A program made the position numbers and the translations under genes. Below the pieces are notes generated by a model. It was not told the DNA's origin. It did no database searches and saw nothing but the letters and a program-made list of their open reading frames with translations. Of a stretch of 8,173 nt of DNA, positions 1 through 6,262 are shown piece by piece; position 1 is the stretch's first letter, and each line of letters opens with the position of its first letter. Source of the stretch: an uncultured Prevotella sp. (GTDB lineage Bacteria > Bacteroidota > Bacteroidia > Bacteroidales > Bacteroidaceae); contig CAKQCV010000093.1 in the NCBI GenBank assembly GCA_934217675.1, positions 1 through 8,173 on the forward strand, written 5' to 3'.

Positions 1-257
1 GATTACGGCAGCGCGATTCGTAAAATCATGTATACCACGAATGCCGTAGAAAGCGTACATTCGAGTTTCCGCAAGGTAACGAAACAAGGCGCCTTCCCAA
101 ACGAAAACGCCTTGCTCAAATTGCTCTGTTTGAGAAGTACCGAATTGTACTCAAAAGGGAACGGTTCGCACGTCCAAATTGGGCTATGGTAAGGAACCAA
201 CTTATGGTCAATTCTAAGTTTCAATCGCTTATGCAAAAGTATGAAAATTCAATCTGA
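1..257 (+). pseudogene. IS256-family transposase, C-terminal remnant with frameshift
   Basis: Frame 1 encodes the C-terminal part of an IS256-type (mutator-like DDE) transposase. It contains the family motif YTTNAVES around codons 11-18, whose Glu (bases 49-51) is probably the catalytic acid, followed by FRKVTKQGAFPNENALLKLL. Frame 1 stops at 190-192, but the expected C-terminus (NWAMVRNQLMVNSKFQSL) continues in frame 3 from base 177 to a TGA at 255-257. Restoring one A in the run at 176-178 would join the two frames as HVQ-NWAMVRNQL. A Gly also stands where I would expect Trp just before the break (SKGNGSH). The copy therefore appears inactive. The upstream part lies outside the window, so its length and any further damage are unknown. 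Base composition is richer in G and C than in the neighbouring genes, which fits a mobile origin. The family call is from motif recognition, not a search. Confidence 0.85.
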
Positions 258-262
258 CGAAA

Positions 263-291
263 AAAACTTACACACTTTTCTTGACATTCCC
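263..291 (+). repeat. Probable right terminal end of the IS256-family remnant
   Basis: Just after the transposase stop lies AAACTTACACACTTTTCTTG followed by ACATTCCC. Many IS256-family elements end in a similar pattern: a ttacaca block, then a TTGACA-like block a few bases from the tip. The other terminal repeat is outside the window, so neither the exact tip nor the target duplication can be fixed. The stretch between this point and the lipoprotein stop at 334 shows no gene and no clear terminator. Confidence 0.45.
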
Positions 292-333
292 AAGCCGTTA
301 TCATATTTGAGGGTGATTTTATCAGTAATGACA

Positions 334-801
334 TTATCTATAGCGATACTTAATATCACCAATTTCACATTCCGTGGTTTTCGGTATTTCAACGCAATAC
401 GACATTACAATAATATCGTCTGTCACAGGTTCGTCTTCGCCAATCCCGTTTACCTCAAACAACGGATAAATCGCATTATCTTTTTTTAATATTTCGATAA
501 ACTCCATACCATCTGAAGATCGGCATGTCACCGCAAATACCAACAAATTGTTTAATTCAAAATACGATTCTGTATAGTCAAGATTAAAGTTATATGCAGC
601 ATAACTCTTGTAATCAGAAAGTAGTTCTACTCTATCGTACCCAAAAGAACAATTGTCATTCTCATAGTCAATTTGTATACATTTTACCTCGAACCCCGAA
701 TCTGTATAATTTTTATATGGATCAGTAGAATCATTCGTACAAGCTGAAATGGTGAATACACCACTTAATAATAGCAACATTGAGATTATCTTTTTTTTCA
801 T
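334..801 (-). CDS. Small secreted lipoprotein of unknown function
   Basis: A 155-residue protein with a clear lipoprotein signal: MKKK, a hydrophobic core (IISMLLLLSGVF) and a lipobox ISAC with the lipidated Cys at residue 21. After cleavage about 135 residues would be anchored to the outer face of the membrane. The mature part is acidic, rich in Asp, Glu and Tyr, has no further membrane segment, and I recognise no domain in it. The start has a good ribosome site (AGGTGG) just upstream. The gene begins 22 bases after the stop of the 805-residue transporter and is almost certainly translated from the same mRNA. Lipoproteins in this position next to ABC transporters often act as substrate-binding or self-protection (immunity) factors; this is inference only. 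A run of eight A directly follows the start codon. A transposase remnant lies just beyond the 3' end, so the original operon may once have been longer. Confidence 0.85.
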   Translation of the reverse strand: MKKKIISMLLLLSGVFTISACTNDSTDPYKNYTDSGFEVKCIQIDYENDNCSFGYDRVELLSDYKSYAAYNFNLDYTESYFELNNLLVFAVTCRSSDGMEFIEILKKDNAIYPLFEVNGIGEDEPVTDDIIVMSYCVEIPKTTECEIGDIKYRYR

Positions 802-823
802 ACCCCACCTATATACTTTTAAA

Positions 824-3241
824 TTAATTTCTTATAATAATATCGTTCGGCAAAAGTCGTCTCATATGTACAATTGGAAACAAACACCCAAACACAGAAA
901 ACAATAGAATAACAGTTAACATTATCGGGAAAATTAAAATGTTTATCCCGAAAACAGCAATATTTATGAAGTATCTACTCAAGAAAAAACATATAGCAGA
1001 TACCAAGATTGAAACGAATATAAAAATAGCATAGGCAATTACAATTCCTTCGACTATAAGAATTTTACTTAATAGAATAGTATTGCATCCATTAGCTTTT
1101 AAAATGCCTATAGTTTTTGTTTTGTCGATAACACTTTGTAGCAAAAAATTAAGCAATAATCCTATGGAAAAGAATGCAAATATTGCAGACATAATATTAG
1201 CAATAGATTTAATTGTATCAATTGTGTCCCAATACTTAATTACGTTTTCCACAATAAAATTATTAAGACGAAAAATACCATTTTGACTAATTAATTGCTT
1301 CACATTTTCGTTACTTACTGTTATAAAAACCCCATCATATTGCCCACCGATTTCTTCATAAATAGTTTGATAAAGTTCATCGGATAAAATTACAGCAGTA
1401 TCATCACTATAATTCGTAAAAAAACCACTCACAGTTATATCGTGCTGTAAACCGTATTTTTCATCTACCAAGGAGCAGTTAAAACTCGTTGGAAACAAAT
1501 ATCTTTCTTTATACTTTTCATAAATCTTCAGATATAAATTATCATCAGTATTTGCTTCAATCTCACTATCTTCATTGCATAACGTTCTAAACAACTCACC
1601 ATAATTTGAAAACACTGCGTTGTTATACTCAATATTACATTCTATCAATTGTAAAACGGTAGGAATTAGATTTGCCGATATAAAACTACCATTTTCAAAA
1701 GTATTTAATACATAAACATCAAATGAATTGTCTTGTTTTGTCAATTTTGAAATTTCAACCGAAAAGTTATCGGTAAAATATAAACCACAGGTTTCTTTGT
1801 CTAATAAAATACCCTCATTGCAATAGTCAATGATATTATTGACATAAATAAAATTATGTAGTGAAGAGTGTACTTCTTTTTGGAATGCACTCAAAAGATG
1901 TGTATCTATATTTGCCTGAACGTTTTTGACTGGAGAATACTTATCAAAATCAAAGTTCGTATCAATTATAGATGTGATTATGTATTCTTGTTCATTGATT
2001 ACAATATAGTTTCCAATTATATTTTCTGTTTTTTCCTCGTTATAATTCAAATAATTTATGATATCAGCAGAAAATTTTGTAAGCCCAACCTCATTATTCT
2101 CACTTGGCAGACGTCCAACAAATGAGAATCCAAATCGTTCAATTAAATCAGATGATATTTCGGCAAATCCATTAGGAATAACGGAATAATAACAATTCTC
2201 ACTCTCACTCTTAATCTCATATTTGATATCAATTGAGACACATATTACCCCCAAAGATTTTCCAAACTGCCTTTCTATATTTTTCTTTTCATTTTCTTTA
2301 ATCGGAATTACAACATTATCTTTATGATATTTGTTAACTATACTATGTTTCAATTGATTACTCTGCATTGAGTTGAAAACCACATCTTGAAAACCATTAA
2401 AACCAATATTCAAAGAAACACCAAGAAAAGTAAAGGCAATAACCGATAAAAGTATTGTAGCTACAAGCCGGATTGGATGATATCTAAAATTACTACACCC
2501 GATCTTTAACGCCATTTTCATCGGCAGTCTCGGCTTTTTCCAATTTTCTTTTGCTTCTTCTTGCGAAAACACAATAGGATTACTATCGTTTATAATATTT
2601 CCGTCTGCAAGCTCTATAATTCTATCTCCATATTTTTCAGCAAACTCTCTATCGTGAGAAACTACTACTACAAGCTTATCTTTCGAAAACCCTTTCAATA
2701 AGTCTAATATGTTTCGTCCTGTTTGCTCATCCAAAGCACCTGTTGGCTCGTCCGCGAAGATTATCTTGGGATTCTTTATTATTGCTCTTGCTAAAGCTAT
2801 TCTTTGTTTTTGACCTCCGGACAACTCTGTTACTTTTCTTTTCTCATATCCCGACAAATCTACACGTTTGAGAATCTCTTTAACTTTTTGTTCTGTTTTT
2901 TCTTCACCTTGTAGCTGCAAGGTCAACATAATATTTTCACTTACGTTTAATTCAGGTATAAGATTATATTCTTGAAAAACAAAACCACAACAAGAATTTC
3001 TGTAGTTGCTTAACTCTTTTTCAGTAAATGTTGAGATATCTTTTCCACCTACCTCTATACTTCCTTCGTCCACCCTATCCAAGCCACTCATAACATTCAA
3101 CAATGTAGACTTACCGCTTCCAGATTTTCCTAAAATAAATACCATTCCTTTTTCGGGCAAATCAAAGCTTATACCATCAAGCGCCACTACTGGCTGCACG
3201 TTTTTCGTCTTGTATGTTTTTTTTATGGCTCTTATTCTCAT
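824..3241 (-). CDS. MacB-like ABC transporter, fused ATPase and FtsX-type permease (large ectodomain)
   Basis: An 805-residue fusion. The ATPase (about 1-220) is complete: Walker A GKSGSGKST (38-46), Q-loop Q90, signature LSGGQKQR (140-147), Walker B IIFADEPTG (160-168), D-loop GALD and switch H196. TM1 (about 256-277) precedes a roughly 390-residue extracellular domain, then three helices (about 678-705, 722-755, 765-792) with an FtsX-type loop KTIGILKANG before TM3. The order ATPase, TM1, ectodomain, three helices is that of MacB. Members of this class work as dimers and couple ATP hydrolysis to movement of the extracellular domain rather than carrying substrate through the membrane. Residues 1-279 are identical to the upstream transporter; the rest is not alignable by eye except for a short FGFS-x-VG-x-LP motif (370-379). 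The start overlaps the upstream stop as ATGA, and the ribosome site (AGAGGTC) lies inside the upstream gene. The substrate is unknown; export or defence against a secreted product of the divergent genes is a guess. Confidence 0.93.
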   Translation of the reverse strand: MRIRAIKKTYKTKNVQPVVALDGISFDLPEKGMVFILGKSGSGKSTLLNVMSGLDRVDEGSIEVGGKDISTFTEKELSNYRNSCCGFVFQEYNLIPELNVSENIMLTLQLQGEEKTEQKVKEILKRVDLSGYEKRKVTELSGGQKQRIALARAIIKNPKIIFADEPTGALDEQTGRNILDLLKGFSKDKLVVVVSHDREFAEKYGDRIIELADGNIINDSNPIVFSQEEAKENWKKPRLPMKMALKIGCSNFRYHPIRLVATILLSVIAFTFLGVSLNIGFNGFQDVVFNSMQSNQLKHSIVNKYHKDNVVIPIKENEKKNIERQFGKSLGVICVSIDIKYEIKSESENCYYSVIPNGFAEISSDLIERFGFSFVGRLPSENNEVGLTKFSADIINYLNYNEEKTENIIGNYIVINEQEYIITSIIDTNFDFDKYSPVKNVQANIDTHLLSAFQKEVHSSLHNFIYVNNIIDYCNEGILLDKETCGLYFTDNFSVEISKLTKQDNSFDVYVLNTFENGSFISANLIPTVLQLIECNIEYNNAVFSNYGELFRTLCNEDSEIEANTDDNLYLKIYEKYKERYLFPTSFNCSLVDEKYGLQHDITVSGFFTNYSDDTAVILSDELYQTIYEEIGGQYDGVFITVSNENVKQLISQNGIFRLNNFIVENVIKYWDTIDTIKSIANIMSAIFAFFSIGLLLNFLLQSVIDKTKTIGILKANGCNTILLSKILIVEGIVIAYAIFIFVSILVSAICFFLSRYFINIAVFGINILIFPIMLTVILLFSVFGCLFPIVHMRRLLPNDIIIRN

Positions 3242-3254
3242 TTGATTTGACCTC
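2404..3254. repeat. 851-bp direct repeat, copy 1 (downstream transporter)
   Basis: This block matches 4452-5302 at a constant offset of 2048 bases with no gaps. By eye the only internal difference is C at 3206 against T at 5254, a synonymous change in a Thr codon. It covers the ribosome site core and 13 bases ahead of the ATG, the full ATPase and TM1, and ends in codon 280. Outside these limits the similarity stops abruptly. Confidence 0.97.
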
Positions 3255-5289
3255 TATCAATGATATCCACTGGCGCATATTTTCTTAAATTAAGCAATGG
3301 GATAAAGCTCCCCAAAACGGTTGCCATAAATATAATCACTAATAATAAAAGCGGCATAATTGGATTAAACGATATGAGATTAAATAAAAGCCCAAATCCG
3401 CCTTTTAAGTAAATATTTACTACTTTAACTAACATACCTACAAATGCCAAAGACAACAAATATATTATGCTACACATACATATGGAACTTCCATAATACA
3501 CTTTGACTAACTGTTTGAAATTAGCTCCCATAGACGATAATATACCTATTTGCTTCATTTGGCCACGTATAGCCACCGCGATAAAATTCGCAAGTAAAAT
3601 CATTGCAAATACGAGAAAAATAATACTCAAATATAAACACAACATTTTTAACATCATCGCTACAGAAGAAGATGAATAATATCCATCACTAAGGGGATTG
3701 GAAAATCCAAACACCACATTATTGGTGTAATAATTTTCTACCGCCTTAGTAAACTCCTCATAGTTCGTATCTATACCACATAATGCATATGAATACGACG
3801 GAAAGTAATTATCGCTAACAAAAATTTTATCGTGATAATTTTCAGATGGATGAGTCATATAACATTGCTTACTGCAACCAGTATATACAACTCCAGTTAT
3901 CATCTTAAAAACATCCATCGAACTGTTATTATTAATCGAAATTTTATGCCCAATAATGTCTTCAGCTGTTTTTATTGGAAATACTTCGCCGTTTTCCAAA
4001 ACACCTGATAACATAAATGTATTCAGCATACATTCATTTATAGCAATTTCTGATGTGTTTTTAGGCAATTCACCAACTATACTAAATCCAAATTCATCAC
4101 AAGTAGTAGAATTCAAAGTTATATATCCATTTGACGAAATTGCAAAATGCTTATCGCTTGTTGGTTTAACAGAATTAAGTTGTGCGGTTGTAGCAACAAT
4201 AGAGTTTTGAAAAGAATAAATTTCGGCAGCAAAAACAAAAGATGTATTACCACTGTAAACATCTTTGAAGATATCTAAATCCGTTTTTGTGATACTTGTT
4301 TTTTCTTTAGATAAATTACTCGCTCCCAAAAACTGATCTAACGACATATCGTATTCGTTAGATTGGTATGTATTAAATTTGTATAATGCAGTATATTCTA
4401 TGTCATTTTCATAAATTGCTTCAACATAATTATTCATAGGCTCAATCGTAGCAATATTCAAAGAAACACCAAGAAAAGTAAAGGCAATAACCGATAAAAG
4501 TATTGTAGCTACAAGCCGGATTGGATGATATCTAAAATTACTACACCCGATCTTTAACGCCATTTTCATCGGCAGTCTCGGCTTTTTCCAATTTTCTTTT
4601 GCTTCTTCTTGCGAAAACACAATAGGATTACTATCGTTTATAATATTTCCGTCTGCAAGCTCTATAATTCTATCTCCATATTTTTCAGCAAACTCTCTAT
4701 CGTGAGAAACTACTACTACAAGCTTATCTTTCGAAAACCCTTTCAATAAGTCTAATATGTTTCGTCCTGTTTGCTCATCCAAAGCACCTGTTGGCTCGTC
4801 CGCGAAGATTATCTTGGGATTCTTTATTATTGCTCTTGCTAAAGCTATTCTTTGTTTTTGACCTCCGGACAACTCTGTTACTTTTCTTTTCTCATATCCC
4901 GACAAATCTACACGTTTGAGAATCTCTTTAACTTTTTGTTCTGTTTTTTCTTCACCTTGTAGCTGCAAGGTCAACATAATATTTTCACTTACGTTTAATT
5001 CAGGTATAAGATTATATTCTTGAAAAACAAAACCACAACAAGAATTTCTGTAGTTGCTTAACTCTTTTTCAGTAAATGTTGAGATATCTTTTCCACCTAC
5101 CTCTATACTTCCTTCGTCCACCCTATCCAAGCCACTCATAACATTCAACAATGTAGACTTACCGCTTCCAGATTTTCCTAAAATAAATACCATTCCTTTT
5201 TCGGGCAAATCAAAGCTTATACCATCAAGCGCCACTACTGGCTGCACGTTTTTTGTCTTGTATGTTTTTTTTATGGCTCTTATTCTCAT
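3238..5289 (-). CDS. MacB-like ABC transporter, fused ATPase and FtsX-type permease (smaller ectodomain)
   Basis: A 683-residue fusion and first gene of the minus-strand operon. Its ATPase and TM1 (1-279) are residue-for-residue identical to those of the next gene, with the same intact Walker A, Q-loop, LSGGQKQR signature, Walker B and switch His. The extracellular domain is about 265 residues (280-545), shorter than in its partner, and holds several Cys (C397, C420, C472, C476, C504) and the motif FGFS-x-VG-x-LP (400-409). Three helices follow (about 546-575, 597-620, 642-668) with the typical FtsX-family loop KQIGILSSMGA (579-589) between the first two, and the protein ends in APVDII plus a short tail. 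A strong site GGAGGTC sits 8 bases before the ATG, behind a near-consensus promoter. The RGQIK tail is encoded by the sequence that also serves as ribosome site for the following gene. It could pair with its partner as a heterodimer or act as a homodimer; the sequence does not decide. Confidence 0.93.
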   Translation of the reverse strand: MRIRAIKKTYKTKNVQPVVALDGISFDLPEKGMVFILGKSGSGKSTLLNVMSGLDRVDEGSIEVGGKDISTFTEKELSNYRNSCCGFVFQEYNLIPELNVSENIMLTLQLQGEEKTEQKVKEILKRVDLSGYEKRKVTELSGGQKQRIALARAIIKNPKIIFADEPTGALDEQTGRNILDLLKGFSKDKLVVVVSHDREFAEKYGDRIIELADGNIINDSNPIVFSQEEAKENWKKPRLPMKMALKIGCSNFRYHPIRLVATILLSVIAFTFLGVSLNIATIEPMNNYVEAIYENDIEYTALYKFNTYQSNEYDMSLDQFLGASNLSKEKTSITKTDLDIFKDVYSGNTSFVFAAEIYSFQNSIVATTAQLNSVKPTSDKHFAISSNGYITLNSTTCDEFGFSIVGELPKNTSEIAINECMLNTFMLSGVLENGEVFPIKTAEDIIGHKISINNNSSMDVFKMITGVVYTGCSKQCYMTHPSENYHDKIFVSDNYFPSYSYALCGIDTNYEEFTKAVENYYTNNVVFGFSNPLSDGYYSSSSVAMMLKMLCLYLSIIFLVFAMILLANFIAVAIRGQMKQIGILSSMGANFKQLVKVYYGSSICMCSIIYLLSLAFVGMLVKVVNIYLKGGFGLLFNLISFNPIMPLLLLVIIFMATVLGSFIPLLNLRKYAPVDIIDRGQIK
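3249..3255 (-). promoter_or_regulatory. Ribosome binding site embedded in the upstream transporter gene
   Basis: On the minus strand AGAGGTC lies 7-8 bases before the ATG of the 805-residue transporter and inside the last codons of the 683-residue one. With the ATGA stop/start overlap this suggests translational coupling. It is a weaker match to the anti-Shine-Dalgarno sequence than the GGAGGTC of the first gene, which could lower expression of the second transporter. Confidence 0.7.
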
Positions 5290-5302
5290 TTGATTTGACC
5301 TC
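4452..5302. repeat. 851-bp direct repeat, copy 2 (upstream transporter)
   Basis: Second copy of the near-perfect repeat in the same orientation as copy 1. The left edge falls at the end of TM1 of the 683-residue transporter. The right edge lies in its ribosome site, one base after which the copies differ (C at 5303, T at 3255), giving GGAGGT here and AGAGGT in copy 1. Confidence 0.97.
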
Positions 5303-5314
5303 CACTTTTTTTAT

Positions 5315-5343
5315 ATTTTATCATATTTATTATCTTTTGTCAA
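5315..5343 (-). promoter_or_regulatory. Sigma-A type promoter for the transporter operon
   Basis: On the minus strand a perfect -35 TTGACA (5338-5343) is followed by a 17-base spacer and a -10 TAAAAT (5315-5320), preceded by TG one base away (extended -10). Transcription should start near 5308, leaving a very short leader before the GGAGGTC site at 5297-5303 and the ATG at 5289. Confidence 0.8.
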
Positions 5344-5359
5344 TGAATTTTATTGACAA
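5337..5359. promoter_or_regulatory. Inverted repeat spanning both -35 boxes (candidate shared operator)
   Basis: TTGTCAAT (5337-5344) and ATTGACAA (5352-5359) are perfect 8-base arms around a 7-base centre. Each arm contains the -35 box of one of the two diverging promoters, so one protein bound here would affect both. The symmetry is partly forced by two consensus -35 boxes facing away from each other; only the extra flanking bases on each side are independent evidence for an operator. No regulator gene is present in the window. Confidence 0.45.
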
Positions 5360-5381
5360 TCACAACCATATATGCTATAAT
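5353..5381 (+). promoter_or_regulatory. Strong sigma-A type promoter for the secreted protein and protease genes
   Basis: A perfect -35 TTGACA (5353-5358), a 17-base spacer and a perfect -10 TATAAT (5376-5381), with an extended -10 TG at 5373-5374. Both hexamers match the housekeeping consensus, so basal strength should be high unless repressed. The start of transcription is expected near 5388, about 30 bases before the ATG at 5418. Confidence 0.87.
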
Positions 5382-5417
5382 GCTTCTGGGAAGATATTTC
5401 CTAGAGGAGGTATTTAT

Positions 5418-6224
5418 ATGAAAGTATTACACAAATTTTTCGTAGGTGTTTTGTCTTTCGTGCTAATTGTAGCGATGACAACAGCATCCACCACCATCGC
5501 AATGGCAGCATCTCCTGCTTTGGGGGACGTAACAGTATTGGAGCAAGATGCAAACAACGTAAGCAACGATACTGTAGATATGGCATCAACTTACGCTTCA
5601 ATTGCCGCCCCTACTGTTATTTGGGACAACACCCAATACAATATGATTGTTCGATATGATTGGCGTGTTGGTAGAGGTGGAGACGAAATAGCTATGTCTA
5701 GAAACTGGCAACACTATTTTTTAATGGGTGATATTCTCTATCGCACTTACGAGTTCCCCGAAAATACCGGCACAAATCATTGTGATCCAGATTATTTCTT
5801 GGGTAAATCTTACGACTCTTATTCTCAAACCTATTCATCTTCCTATACTTCTCTTGAACATGATGTGGATATGGGAGATTATATTTTAGTAAGATATGGT
5901 TATGAGTCAAGATATTCTGCCGTAGGAGTATTTGCGTATTGGGTATTTAGTTCGGAAAGCACAGTGCCAACTTCTTATGATAAGGACTACTATATTTGGA
6001 AACACAACTCAAGTAATGGTCATACAATCAAAGGTACTATACAATATAAAGGACAGTTGGCAGATATTGAAGTAAAGATCCCGTGGATAGGATATAAAAC
6101 TTCGTCGGTTGAAATCAACGGCGAAACTTTCTATTTACGCACAGGCCCTAATAAATGTTCTATTAAGGCAGCATCCTCTAATGTTCACACACATGATTTA
6201 AGATTTGCATTCGGAGTACAATAA
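5418..6224 (+). CDS. Sec-secreted protein of unknown family
   Basis: A 268-residue protein. The start at 5418 is preferred because AGAGGAGG (5403-5410) precedes it and the next 30 residues form a textbook Sec signal peptide (MKVLHKFF, hydrophobic core, AMA) likely cleaved at A30/A31. The reading frame stays open further upstream, but a start there would bury the signal. The mature part, about 238 residues, begins with a Ser/Thr/Asp-rich stretch (32-64), then is rich in Tyr, Trp and Ser and looks beta-rich, with no further membrane helix. Only two Cys remain (C122 and C247), so one disulfide is possible. I do not recognise the family. It is the first gene behind a very strong promoter and sits 38 bases ahead of a secreted protease with no terminator between, so it could be a substrate of that protease or an effector exported by this locus. 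Lactococcin-972-like bacteriocins were considered but are far smaller and no clear motif matches. Confidence 0.9.
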   Translation: MKVLHKFFVGVLSFVLIVAMTTASTTIAMAASPALGDVTVLEQDANNVSNDTVDMASTYASIAAPTVIWDNTQYNMIVRYDWRVGRGGDEIAMSRNWQHYFLMGDILYRTYEFPENTGTNHCDPDYFLGKSYDSYSQTYSSSYTSLEHDVDMGDYILVRYGYESRYSAVGVFAYWVFSSESTVPTSYDKDYYIWKHNSSNGHTIKGTIQYKGQLADIEVKIPWIGYKTSSVEINGETFYLRTGPNKCSIKAASSNVHTHDLRFAFGVQ

Positions 6225-6262
6225 TACAAAAAATAAAAATTTAATGATAAGGGGAAAAGATT

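Noticed and set aside
3..236. Minus-strand open frame opposite the transposase remnant
   Set aside because: The plus strand carries the conserved IS256-family motifs, so the minus frame is a shadow.
258..333. Intrinsic terminator for the minus-strand operon
   Set aside because: Only a weak four-pair stem (CTTG/CAAG) and a distant T run are visible; this is not enough to call.
241..489. Open frame of 82 codons on the plus strand
   Set aside because: It begins inside the transposase remnant, overlaps the lipoprotein gene in antisense, has no ribosome site and no recognisable protein features.
3006..3245. Plus-strand open frame repeated at 5054-5293
   Set aside because: Both are antisense shadows of the ATPase repeat; they look conserved only because the underlying repeat is identical.
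2404..5302. Transposon-borne or CRISPR-like repeat
   Set aside because: There are only two copies, 851 bp each, both coding and with no terminal inverted repeats; this fits duplication or gene conversion of a gene segment.
5253..6224. Longer start for the secreted protein (323 residues)
   Set aside because: The upstream start lies inside the divergent transporter gene and upstream of the promoter at 5353-5381. The start at 5418 has a strong ribosome site and directly opens a signal peptide.
5418..6224. Lactococcin-972-type bacteriocin
   Set aside because: That family is Sec-secreted and found near ABC genes, but its members are about 90 residues and I see no matching motif in this 268-residue protein.
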